Of a stretch of 16,476 nt of DNA, positions 1 through 7,283 are shown in pieces. Source of the stretch: JBGOUV01 sp041477815 (GTDB taxonomy: Bacteria > Acidobacteriota > Terriglobia > Bryobacterales > JACQDG01). Made by a program: the position numbers and the translations under genes. The stretch is taken from positions 1 through 16,476 of the forward strand of contig JBGOUV010000118.1 of the NCBI GenBank assembly GCA_041477815.1, in the 5' to 3' direction. A model generated the notes under the pieces. It was not told the DNA's origin. It did not search any database and saw only the letters and a list, made by a program, of their open reading frames with translations. Within the stretch, counting starts at the first letter, position 1. Each line of letters begins with the position of its first letter.

Positions 1-109
1 GCATCGCAAGCTTGCGCCTGGCCACCGACTCGATGTTCACAAACCGCTTGACACGATCGCCGCCGAACAACGCTTGCGTATCGGCGCACTTAAACGACCG
101 GATGGGTAC
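1..109 (-). CDS. higB: HigB/RelE-family toxin, N-terminal part (runs off left edge)
   Basis: Read on the minus strand, the frame open from the stop at 119-121 to the left edge gives a peptide starting (V)PIRSFKCADTQALF and continuing RVKRFVNIESVARRKLAM. This matches the N-terminal third of HigB-type toxins (RelE/ParE superfamily), ribosome-dependent mRNA interferases that are usually encoded just upstream of a HigA antitoxin. The rest of the toxin and any antitoxin lie outside the window. Oddity: the frame has no ATG, GTG or TTG between the upstream stop and the conserved IRSF. The expected start position is occupied by GTA (107-109), so the gene may use a rare start, be leaderless, or be inactivated. 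The next in-frame TTG falls about 16 codons later, inside the conserved region. The family call rests on remembered sequence pattern over only about 35 residues. Confidence 0.66.
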
Positions 110-114
110 AAGTA

Positions 115-139
115 AATACTAACGCCTTGCGTTAGTATT
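115..139. promoter_or_regulatory. Perfect 11-bp inverted repeat, probable HigA-type operator
   Basis: AATACTAACGC (115-125), a CTT spacer, then GCGTTAGTATT (129-139): a perfect inverted repeat. It covers the -10 element and the 17-bp spacer of the toxin promoter. That is where an autorepressing XRE-type antitoxin such as HigA would bind. No U-tract follows on either strand, so a terminator is less likely. Confidence 0.6.
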
Positions 140-144
140 GTCGA
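116..144 (-). promoter_or_regulatory. Predicted promoter of the HigB-type toxin gene
   Basis: On the minus strand, TCGACA (144-139, 5/6 match to the -35 consensus) is followed after exactly 17 bp by TAGTAT (121-116, 4/6 match to the -10 consensus). The expected transcription start is about base 109, at the presumed toxin start, so the transcript would be leaderless or nearly so. Inferred from sequence only. Confidence 0.5.
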
Positions 145-210
145 GGGTCGGGACCAGGCTGGGGTTTTCCTTTGACTCCTGGAGCCGGACCGGGGGGCCG
201 GCCTACAATG
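140..210. other. Short intergenic stretch, no gene
   Basis: Lies between the end of the TIM-barrel gene and the toxin promoter, both on the minus strand. It contains a weak GC-rich stem (GCCGG 184-188 with CCGGC 198-202) without a following T-run on the minus strand, so no convincing terminator is visible. Confidence 0.4.
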
Positions 211-1047
211 CTAACCCTTAGTAAAGACTTGGCGGACGTAGGCCAGGTTGGTCTTGGTGTCCGCTACCAGGTCCGTGGGGCTGGAGGTTTCGAGGACCAG
301 CCACTGGTCGTACCCGATGTCGCGGATGGCCTGGGCTATGGCGGGCATGTCGATCTTCCCTGCCCCGAGGAGATTGCGGCCGTCCTTGATGTGGAACTCG
401 CAGATGTATTCCTTACCCAGGGCGCGGATCTCCTCCAGAACCTGGTGACCGTTGTTCGTGGAGTTCCCTACGTCGTAGTACACCTTGACGGCGGGCGATC
501 CGACGGCGTCGAGGATCTTGCGGTTGTCCACGGCGCTGAGGGTGTTTTCCAGGCCCAGAATCACGTTGCTCTTTTCGGCGCGGGGCGCCAGCTCGCGGAG
601 GACCGCTACCACGCGGTCGAACTCCTCTTTTACGTTGACGTCCACGATATTCGCTTTGCCGAAGAACGGAACGAGCATCACCCGGGCGCCCAGATTGTGG
701 GTCACCTCGATCCAGTCGTGGAGCACCAGCGCGGCGACGGGCTCGCTCTTCAACGGTTTTCCGAACTGGCAGGCTGTCCCCATAATCTGCACACCGGCGC
801 GTTGGGCGGCCGCCCGGAACTGCTCCTGCACTTCCGGACGGCGCAGGCTGAGCTTTTCCTGCTCGGTTCTGGGGATACCTAGTTGGACGCCGTCCAGCCC
901 GATTTTGGCGGCGGTGTCGAACACGGTCAGGTTGCAGTCCTGCATGTTCCAGCAGCACATACCGACCCTAAACGCGCTGCGGCGGGTTTGGGCGGCCAGG
1001 CCGGCGGCGGCGGCCGCGCTTAGCTCGAGAAAGTGTCGTCGATACAT
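211..1047 (-). CDS. Tat-exported xylose-isomerase-like TIM-barrel protein (sugar isomerase/epimerase family)
   Basis: 278 residues, the usual size for AP-endonuclease-2/xylose-isomerase-like TIM-barrel proteins (PF01261). The N-terminus MYRRHFLELSAAAAAGLAAQ carries a twin-arginine motif (R3-R4 followed by HFLEL) and an Ala-rich hydrophobic stretch, so export through Tat is likely. Expected metal and acid/base residues are present: E167 in LGLEN, D192 in YYDVGN, H219 in EFHIKD and E253 in LVLETS. Members isomerise or epimerise sugars, inositols or keto-sugars; the substrate cannot be read from sequence. The start is supported by AGGA (1057-1054) six bases upstream of ATG. Only 13 bp separate it from the ThuA-like gene, so it is the last gene of the kinase operon. 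Family confident, substrate unknown. Confidence 0.88.
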   Translation of the reverse strand: MYRRHFLELSAAAAAGLAAQTRRSAFRVGMCCWNMQDCNLTVFDTAAKIGLDGVQLGIPRTEQEKLSLRRPEVQEQFRAAAQRAGVQIMGTACQFGKPLKSEPVAALVLHDWIEVTHNLGARVMLVPFFGKANIVDVNVKEEFDRVVAVLRELAPRAEKSNVILGLENTLSAVDNRKILDAVGSPAVKVYYDVGNSTNNGHQVLEEIRALGKEYICEFHIKDGRNLLGAGKIDMPAIAQAIRDIGYDQWLVLETSSPTDLVADTKTNLAYVRQVFTKG

Positions 1048-1060
1048 GTTGTTTCCTGCC

Positions 1061-1804
1061 TTACTCCATCCTTAGACACCAGCGCATGGCGTTGCGCAGG
1101 AGGCGCTGCATCATGGGGTGACCCAGGGCTTCGGGGGTATGGCCGGGGGCCAGGTAGACCAGGCGGCCTTTGCCCATTTCTCGCCACCAGCCGGCGGGGG
1201 CGGCGAGGTTGTCGCGGGCGATCGAGCGGAGCAGGAGGTGCTCGCGGTCGAGGAAATATTTCACGGTGTGCTGCTCGTCGAAAATCTCGAAGTCCTCTAC
1301 GCCGGCGGTGACGGGGTGGTTCTTATCCTCGATCCGGACGGTGAAGACGTAGGGTTTGGGGTGGCCGCCATAGTCGCCGCCTAGCAGCTTGTAATACAGA
1401 CCATCGGGGGGGTAAATGCCTTGGGCGTTGTGGAGGGGCAGGAAGCCGCCGCCGTTCTGGACGAAATCCCAGATGGCCTGCTGCTGGGCGTCGGTCATCC
1501 ATTTGATGGCCGGTTTGTCGTAGCCGTCGGGCCAGTTCATGCCGTCGCGGAGGATCACCAGGAGCTGGACGTCCTTCAGGGCTGCGGCGTTGAGGGCCTG
1601 GTCGTTCTCGATATAGGTCACCGGGATGTTTTCGCGGACGAAGGCGGGGGTGAGGCCGTCGCGGGCGTAGACGGGGCTGTGGTAGCGGTCGCCCAGGAGG
1701 GCCAGGGCCCGGGGGCGTTGGGGGGATTGGTAGACGTTGGAGGTGTTGCGGGGTTGCTGGGCCGGTAGAGCGGCGGCCAAGAGGGTGAAGAGTAAGAACA
1801 TCAT
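1061..1804 (-). CDS. Secreted ThuA-like protein (class I glutamine-amidotransferase-like fold)
   Basis: 247 residues starting MMFLLFTLLAAALPAQ, a Sec signal peptide. The mature part shows the ThuA pattern (PF06283): an early Rossmann strand RALALLGDRYHS, a glycine turn GGGFLPLHNA (residues about 120-130), the block LLGGDYGGHPKPYVFTV, then NHPVTAGVEDF and a C-terminal RLVYLAPGHTPEALGHP. ThuA proteins take part in uptake and catabolism of trehalose and related disaccharides through 3-keto intermediates in rhizobia; many bacterial relatives are secreted and uncharacterised. There is no cysteine in the amidotransferase nucleophile turn, as is common in ThuA. The gene starts five bases after the kinase stop, which suggests translational coupling. 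The frame stays open upstream to about 2269, but that extension only mirrors the kinase gene in another frame; the signal peptide fixes the start here. Confidence 0.85.
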   Translation of the reverse strand: MMFLLFTLLAAALPAQQPRNTSNVYQSPQRPRALALLGDRYHSPVYARDGLTPAFVRENIPVTYIENDQALNAAALKDVQLLVILRDGMNWPDGYDKPAIKWMTDAQQQAIWDFVQNGGGFLPLHNAQGIYPPDGLYYKLLGGDYGGHPKPYVFTVRIEDKNHPVTAGVEDFEIFDEQHTVKYFLDREHLLLRSIARDNLAAPAGWWREMGKGRLVYLAPGHTPEALGHPMMQRLLRNAMRWCLRME

Positions 1805-1809
1805 GGGGA

Positions 1810-4800
1810 TCACTGGGGAGCGAAGCTGAAATTGGATAGAGCGTATTGGTCGGTGCCGGGGATGTAGAAGCCGAATCGGCCGGTGGTGAAGTTGCGGCCG
1901 GAGTCCTTCCACTCGTCCAGGACGGTCCACGTTTCGCCGTCGTGGATCTTGTGAGTGACGCCGGCGGCGCTTACTTCGATTTGCAGGGTCCAGTAGTCCT
2001 GCTTGTCCTGCTTGTGCGGGACCTTTTGCAGCTCCTTGGATTTGCCGTTGACCACCTCGTTGCGATAGAAGTGCTTCTTGTCCATTTGGAACAGGGCGTA
2101 ATTCTTGTCGTCGCTCTTGCCGAAGAACCACTGCAGGCGGCGGCCTCTGCGAAGCGAGGCGGTGAAAACGAAGTTGCCCTGGACGGAGGCGCGTCCAAAA
2201 TTGACGAAATTGCCGCCGCGATGGACGAACCAGTTGCCGTCGCGACTCCAGTTGGCGGCGTCCTCCCAATCGGACATGCCGCCCTTACTCTCCGCCTTGG
2301 CAACCGTTTTCTGCGGGGTGAGGGACAGCTCGACCACCTTGGTCTCACCAGGACCAACCTGAATCGAAACGGTCTTATCGCCGTAATTGGGGGCGCGGGC
2401 GACGAGGGTGTAGCTGCCTTCGGGAACGCTGAGAACCACGTCGGTCACCGGACGCGGCTGCTCGCCGCCGCGGGCGATGGTGACCTTGGCGTCGGCGGGC
2501 GAAAGGTTCAGGCGCAGCGTGCCGCCGGCGCGCTCCATCGCCACCTCGGCGCCGGTCAGCACGACCGCCTCCCCGGCGCTGAAGTTGCGGCGGATCTGTT
2601 TGGGCCGGTACTGGTCCTTGCGCAACTCCACGGTGTGCTCGCCGGGGGTGAGGTTGGAGAGGGCGAAGGTTCCATCGGGCTGCACCGTGCCTACAGCCTT
2701 GCGATCGAGCAGGACTTCGGAGCCGGCCAAGGCCCCGCGAATGTTGGCGGAAGCCACGGTGGGGACCGGCTTCAGCTTGAACTCCAGGCGGGTTTCGTCG
2801 CCCTTCTTGACCACGGCGAGTTGTTCGGGCTCGTTCTGAAAACCGTCCTTCTCGACCCGGACCTTATAGTCGCGGACGTTGAGATTGGGGACGCGGAGGA
2901 TGCCGCGACGGGTCTGGCGCGGCTGCACCTTGTCGTTGAGGAAGACGCGGACGTTGTCCTCGCCGGCCACCACGACCAGGGTGCCGACGTTGCGGTCGGA
3001 CTTGAGGAAGACGGTGAGGGCGGGGCTGGGGCCGACGCTGACCACCATTTTGCGCTGGCCGGCGCCTTCGCCCAAGGCCAGCTCGTGGTCGCCGGGGGTG
3101 ACGTTGTTCAGATCGAGGCCGCCGGGGCCGGCGTCGCCGGCGGACTGGCCGTCGAGGGCCACCTTGGCCGGCGTGCTGGAATGCACCTTGGCCTTGCCAC
3201 CGAGGTTGCTCACCAGGACGGCGCCCAGCTCTTTGGCCTGCACCGGACCGGTCACGGCGGGGGCGGCGCCGGGCTTGGCCTCGAAGTTGATAGTTGCTTC
3301 TCCGACCTTACTCTGTACTTTCAGGACATGGGGGCCGGGGGCGACGTTGTCCAGGACGATCTGGCCTTCCTGCATTTCGCCGGCGGGCTGGTCGTCGAGG
3401 GTGACTTTGCCGGCTTCGAGGTCGGTGAACAGGCGCACCGTCTGGGGCAGGGGCTGGAGCGTGAGGTCCAGGGGCTGCACCGCGACGCCGGCGGTGACGG
3501 TAACCGAGGAGACCGCGGGCTGGTAGCCGTCGAGCTGGGCCTCTAGCTGATAGGTTCCGGCGGGGAGAGAAAGCTGGAAGTTGGTCGTGCCCTTCACCTC
3601 GTTGTTCACGCGGACAGTGGCGCCGGTGGGGCTGGTCCGCACCTCGAAGGCGATGCCGCCGGCCGAGGGCGAGGAAGGCGCCGTCCTCTTGGAACGCGCC
3701 ACGACGATGAGACCGGCCACCACCACGAGCACGGCCGCGGCGATGGCGGGAAGAACCCACCGGGGTTGCTTCGCTGCCGGGGGCCGGGGGCCGGGGGTCG
3801 GGGGCCGGGGTTGCTTCGCTACGGGGGGCGGGGGTTGCTCCGCCACCGGGGGTTGGGGGGCGGGGGCCGGCGGGCGGGGGGTGGTGGCGGCGGTCGGGGG
3901 TGGGGGCTCGACCGCCGGCTGGGGCGGGGGGGGAGGGGCCACCATGGTTTCCAGGGCTTGCTCAAGATCGGGTTTTTGGGAGGCTGGTGGGGATGGAGGT
4001 GGGCCGACCATGGTTTCAGCGAAGGGATCGGCGGCGGGTTGGCGGGGGGTTCGCGGCTGCTCGACGATGGTGGGCAGGTCGGCGTCATAGGCCGGGACCC
4101 TGGGAGAGGCGGGGGGCGTGGAAGGGCGCTCGAAGGTGCTGATGGTGCGGGTGGCGGGACGGCGCTGGGTTTCGGGGAGGGACTTGTTCAGCGTGTTGAA
4201 CAGGGAGGTCAGGCGTGTGTCGCGCGGATACTGAGTGATGACTTTCTCGATCTCGGTGAGGGCGCCGGCCAGGTCTCCGGAGGTCTGGAGCTGGCGGGCC
4301 TTGGTGACCGCCTCCTCGACGTGCTCCTCGCGCTTCTTGTCCATGGCCAGGGTACGGACGCTCTTGGCCCCGTTGTGCGAGGGATCGATCTGCAGAATCT
4401 GTTCGACCAGTTCCTCGGCCTTGTGCCAGTCGGTTTCCAGCGCGGCGCGGGCGTTCTCGACCAGGGTCTCCACGTAGACGGTGCGGATTACCGGGTTGCG
4501 GTCGTCCAGCTCGTAGGCCTGGCGCAGAAGGCCGACGCCTGCCTCCATCTGGCCCTGGGTGCAGAGGTCCTGGCCCTGGGTCAGAAGCTCCTGGGCCTGG
4601 GCGGCGCGCTCCAGGCCATTTTGAGCGAGCTGCTGCATGGACATCAGCTCGCCGTCGTCGGGGAACTCGGCCAGGGCCTCACGGACCAGGTCCAGAGCCT
4701 TGGCGTACTCGTAGCTCTCCACGTGGCGGTCGATCTGCTCCACCCAGCGGACTTGGGCCTCGGAACGGACCTGCTGGTCGCGCCGCTTTATCACTCGTTC

Positions 4801-6738
4801 CATCTCGAAGCTCAGACCTGGATATTGCGGATAGATGGTTTTGAGAACTTCCCACTGGCCCAAGGACTCGTTGAATTGGGCGCGCTCCTCGTGATTGCGG
4901 GCCTTGGCCACGATGGAGTTGACCAGGTCGCGCTTCTCGCGGAGCAGGCGCAGGCTGCGCTCGAAGTGGGCCTCGCCGGGATAGCGCTCCAGCTCCTCTT
5001 TGAGGATGTTCACCTTGCGCTCGAGGTCGGGCTCGGCCTCCACCTTGCGGTCGATCTCGGCGATGCGGGAGGAGACCTCCTGGCGCTGGCGTTCCTCGAC
5101 GTCGAACTTCAGGGCCTGGAATAGCGCATTGGTGGGATGCTTGGCCAGCCACTCGTCGCACATCTTGATGGCCCGGGCGAAGTTGCCGTCGTTGAGGTAC
5201 TTGCGCGCCTCGTCGTAGGCATTCTTCATCTGGTCGCGCTCGGACCGGACCTGGTTGTAAAAGCCCTGGTAGGTAGCGCTGCGCTCGGGGGCGGCGGTGT
5301 CGGGGACCTTGCGGTCCAGATCGATGAGCCGCTCCAGCTTGGTGAGGGCGGCCGAGACCTCGCCGTTCTGCCAGGCTTCGAGAGAGGCCTGGTAGAGCGC
5401 CTCTTTCTCTTGGCGGGCGCGCACGTACTCCTGCTCCTTGCGGTCCACGTCGGACAGAAGCTGCAGGGCGCGGGCCTCCTTGGGCCGTAGCTGCAGAACG
5501 TTCTGCAGGGCTTGGCGGGCGTGACTAAACGAGTGATTCTCGATGTGCTGGCGGGCCAGGCGGTACCAGTCGTCGATCTTGGTCTCGCTGCGCTTGTTCT
5601 CGATGCTGGACTTCAGGCTCAGGGCGGCGGCGTTGTTGGGATCGAGCTGGAGGATCTCCTGGATCTTCTGGAGCGCGAGCGGGAATTCCTCCTGCTCATA
5701 GCGGGAGCGGGCGCCCTCCAGCAGTTGCATGATGGTCTTCTGGCGGACGGACTGGTCGATCTGGCGGCGGAGAAGCGAGATGGCCGGATCCATGTGGCCC
5801 TCGGCCTCCAGCTCGCTGAGGATCTCGCCGGAGAACTGGTAGTCGGCGGTCTCGAAGGCCTTGGTGGCGCGCTGGATGCGGGGCTGGATGCGCGCCGGGT
5901 CGAAGAACTCGATGGGCTCGTTGTGGTGGGCCTTCCCCAGGGTGTCGGCGAACTCGCGGGCGGTGGAGAAGCGATGCCAGGGCTGCTTGGCCATGGCCTT
6001 GTGGATGACGCGGCTGATGGACTGGCTGACCGCGGGGTTGAGGTCGGTGGCGGGCGGCGGGATCTGGTGCAGGATGGCCTGGGCGATCTCGCCGGTGGTG
6101 GGACGCTCGAAGGGGCGGCGGCGGGTGAAGGTCTCGTAGCAGACCACTCCCAGCGAGAAGATGTCCGAGAGCGGCGAGGGCGGCTTCATCTCGATCTGCT
6201 CGGGGGACATGTAGAGCAGCGTGCCTTTGTGACCCATGGTGGAGCGGGTGTCGACCATGTGGGCCACGCCGAAGTCGATGATCTTCACCGAGTCGTCCTC
6301 CATGACGAAGACGTTGCTGGGCTTGAGATCGCGGTGGACCAGTCCGCGCTCGTGGGCCGCCTGCAGGCCGCGGCAGGTTTGAAATATGATGTCCACACAG
6401 CGGTCGACGGTGAGGCGGTGGCTGGAGGTGCGGATGAGGTGGTCCAGGGTCACGCCGGGCAGGAGCGGCATGACGAAGTAGGGCTTCTGGGCGCCGTCCT
6501 CTTCAAACTCGCCGATATCGAAGATCTCGACGATGTTGGGATGGCTCATGGAGGCCAGGACGTCGCACTCCTTGTAGAACAGGTCGAGCGAGGCGCGGTC
6601 GGGGATGTCGAGCAGAGTCTTCAGAGCGATGTCACGCTTTACTACGTTGTCGTAGGCCTTGTAGACGACGCCCATGCCGCCTTTGCCCAGGACCTCCTTG
6701 ATGTCGTAGCGGCCTTTGATGCGTTGCGGATCGGGCAT
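1810..6738 (-). CDS. Giant transmembrane Ser/Thr protein kinase with TPR-like region, PEGA repeats and DUF1080/lectin-like C-terminus
   Basis: 1642 residues from ATG at 6738. Residues about 10-280 form a complete Hanks-type kinase: P-loop GKGGMG (18-23), lysine K40 in IALK, HRDLKPSN (135-142), DFG (155-157), SPE (178-180) and D192. Residues about 285-870 are helical TPR-like repeats, typical of cytoplasmic protein-binding scaffolds. A long Pro-rich linker (about 880-990) precedes one membrane helix (about 993-1013), followed by about six PEGA-like beta repeats (from about 1023 to 1475), recognisable by TSPTGATVRVN, LPAGTYQLEA, LTPGEHTVEL and VPEGSYTLVA. The last 155 residues resemble DUF1080/concanavalin-like beta sandwiches. 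The kinase should face the cytoplasm and the PEGA/DUF1080 part the periplasm. A GTG at 6768 could add 10 residues, but the likely -10 lies downstream of it, so ATG 6738 is preferred. First gene of an operon with ThuA-like and TIM-barrel genes. Confidence 0.92.
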   Translation of the reverse strand: MPDPQRIKGRYDIKEVLGKGGMGVVYKAYDNVVKRDIALKTLLDIPDRASLDLFYKECDVLASMSHPNIVEIFDIGEFEEDGAQKPYFVMPLLPGVTLDHLIRTSSHRLTVDRCVDIIFQTCRGLQAAHERGLVHRDLKPSNVFVMEDDSVKIIDFGVAHMVDTRSTMGHKGTLLYMSPEQIEMKPPSPLSDIFSLGVVCYETFTRRRPFERPTTGEIAQAILHQIPPPATDLNPAVSQSISRVIHKAMAKQPWHRFSTAREFADTLGKAHHNEPIEFFDPARIQPRIQRATKAFETADYQFSGEILSELEAEGHMDPAISLLRRQIDQSVRQKTIMQLLEGARSRYEQEEFPLALQKIQEILQLDPNNAAALSLKSSIENKRSETKIDDWYRLARQHIENHSFSHARQALQNVLQLRPKEARALQLLSDVDRKEQEYVRARQEKEALYQASLEAWQNGEVSAALTKLERLIDLDRKVPDTAAPERSATYQGFYNQVRSERDQMKNAYDEARKYLNDGNFARAIKMCDEWLAKHPTNALFQALKFDVEERQRQEVSSRIAEIDRKVEAEPDLERKVNILKEELERYPGEAHFERSLRLLREKRDLVNSIVAKARNHEERAQFNESLGQWEVLKTIYPQYPGLSFEMERVIKRRDQQVRSEAQVRWVEQIDRHVESYEYAKALDLVREALAEFPDDGELMSMQQLAQNGLERAAQAQELLTQGQDLCTQGQMEAGVGLLRQAYELDDRNPVIRTVYVETLVENARAALETDWHKAEELVEQILQIDPSHNGAKSVRTLAMDKKREEHVEEAVTKARQLQTSGDLAGALTEIEKVITQYPRDTRLTSLFNTLNKSLPETQRRPATRTISTFERPSTPPASPRVPAYDADLPTIVEQPRTPRQPAADPFAETMVGPPPSPPASQKPDLEQALETMVAPPPPPQPAVEPPPPTAATTPRPPAPAPQPPVAEQPPPPVAKQPRPPTPGPRPPAAKQPRWVLPAIAAAVLVVVAGLIVVARSKRTAPSSPSAGGIAFEVRTSPTGATVRVNNEVKGTTNFQLSLPAGTYQLEAQLDGYQPAVSSVTVTAGVAVQPLDLTLQPLPQTVRLFTDLEAGKVTLDDQPAGEMQEGQIVLDNVAPGPHVLKVQSKVGEATINFEAKPGAAPAVTGPVQAKELGAVLVSNLGGKAKVHSSTPAKVALDGQSAGDAGPGGLDLNNVTPGDHELALGEGAGQRKMVVSVGPSPALTVFLKSDRNVGTLVVVAGEDNVRVFLNDKVQPRQTRRGILRVPNLNVRDYKVRVEKDGFQNEPEQLAVVKKGDETRLEFKLKPVPTVASANIRGALAGSEVLLDRKAVGTVQPDGTFALSNLTPGEHTVELRKDQYRPKQIRRNFSAGEAVVLTGAEVAMERAGGTLRLNLSPADAKVTIARGGEQPRPVTDVVLSVPEGSYTLVARAPNYGDKTVSIQVGPGETKVVELSLTPQKTVAKAESKGGMSDWEDAANWSRDGNWFVHRGGNFVNFGRASVQGNFVFTASLRRGRRLQWFFGKSDDKNYALFQMDKKHFYRNEVVNGKSKELQKVPHKQDKQDYWTLQIEVSAAGVTHKIHDGETWTVLDEWKDSGRNFTTGRFGFYIPGTDQYALSNFSFAPQ
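1816..2285 (-). other. DUF1080/concanavalin-like domain at the kinase C-terminus
   Basis: Encodes the last ~155 residues of the kinase, starting around WEDAANWSRDGNWFVHRG. The order of elements (W-rich opening, FTASLRRGRRLQWFFGK, NYALFQMD, YWTLQIEV, GRFGFYIPG, LSNFSFAP) follows the beta-sandwich plan of DUF1080 (3-keto-disaccharide hydrolase family) and LamG-like lectins. The match is by pattern only; I cannot tell whether it is catalytic or purely binding. It is predicted to be extracytoplasmic. Confidence 0.55.
3760..4090 (-). repeat. Low-complexity Pro-rich linker with a ~45-bp imperfect tandem repeat
   Basis: Inside the kinase gene. The 16-base string CCGGGGTTGCTTCGCT occurs at 3760-3775 and again at 3805-3820, with a degenerate third copy around 3829-3846. 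In protein this is the AKQPR motif repeated 15 residues apart within PPPP-rich sequence just before the membrane helix. Such linkers give flexible spacing between a cytoplasmic kinase and its membrane anchor. The tract is prone to repeat-number change. Confidence 0.75.
3779..3810 (+). other. Strong G-quadruplex-forming motif on the template strand of the kinase gene
   Basis: Five G-tracts (3779-3783, 3786-3790, 3793-3797, 3800-3804 and 3807-3810), each separated by two bases (CC, CC, TC, CC). This exceeds the usual four-tract quadruplex rule with very short loops. The kinase is transcribed from the minus strand, so the G-rich strand is the transcription template. Confidence 0.7.
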
Positions 6739-6763
6739 GGTTCTCAGCTTCTCCAGGGGTGAA

Positions 6764-6782
6764 CCCACCTATTCTAATAGCA
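6764..6782 (-). promoter_or_regulatory. Putative -10 region and small palindrome upstream of the kinase operon
   Basis: On the minus strand, TAGAAT (6776-6771, 5/6 match to TATAAT) lies 33-38 bases upstream of ATG 6738 and sits inside the palindrome CTATTAGAATAG (6780-6769). No good -35 is visible at the right distance, so an activator or alternative sigma factor may be involved. If transcription starts near 6764, the GTG at 6768 cannot be the start codon. Confidence 0.35.
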
Positions 6783-6852
6783 CTGCCGGGAAAAGGGAAA
6801 CTGGTGAAATGGAGATTTGTGGGGTTTTGTCCCGGGGGGGTAGTCTGGCGGC

Positions 6853-7283
6853 TTGAGGCGGCTCGTTGCCCGTCTGGGGGCCGGGGGCATGGGCGAGGTG
6901 TATCGGGCCAAAGACACCCGGCTGGGCCGGGAGGTCGCAGCCAAGGTGCTGCTGGCGGCGTACGCCCGTGACCCCGACCGGCTGGATCGCGAGCCGCTGT
7001 CCGCCCGCAAGGTCGGCGAATTCGCGCTCAAGATCTGCAGCGGGCTTGGGGCGGTGCACGATAAAGGGCATTGTTCACCGGGATTTGAAGCCGGAAAACC
7101 TCTTCCTGACCACCGACGGGCGCGTCAAGATCCTGGACTTCGGCCTGGCCAAGGTGCTCCAGGCGGAGACCACCGCGGCCGGCGCGGACACCGCCACCAA
7201 TGCGGCGTTGACGGCGGCAGGCGCGGTGCTGAGGACGGCCGGTGACATGGCGCCCGAGCACGTGCGCGGAGAGCCGGGCGTCG
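6853..7283 (+). pseudogene. Decayed Ser/Thr protein kinase gene (5' truncated, internally deleted, frameshifted, 3' truncated)
   Basis: The first frame reads LVARLGAGGMGEVYRAKD, the kinase P-loop, preceded by an in-frame stop at 6841-6843 where the N-terminus should begin. After AAYARDPDRLDREPL it jumps directly to SARKVGEFALKICSGLGAVHDKG, so the ~60 residues holding helix C to the hinge are missing; the join looks like a deletion between similar DPDRL and ERLDR coding stretches. At 7066-7068 a GGG replaces the expected GG, and the kinase continues one frame over with IVHRDLKPENLF and VKILDFGLAK. Sequence homology ends after MAPEHVRGEPG, losing the second half of the C-lobe. A functional product is very unlikely. 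The family type (one-frame kinases of the GAGGMGEVYRA class) is abundant in acidobacteria. It is divergent from the intact kinase operon. Confidence 0.85.

Noticed and set aside
1805..2269. Upstream extension of the ThuA-like frame to 402 residues
   Set aside because: The extra part is Arg/Gln/Pro-rich shadow of the kinase gene; the signal peptide at 1804 marks the real start.
1846..3546. 566-codon open frame on the plus strand opposite the kinase gene (and similar ones at 3766-5124 and 5512-6762)
   Set aside because: They mirror the kinase codons on the other strand, are rich in G, A, V, L and D without motifs, and arise from the GC-rich third positions of the real gene.
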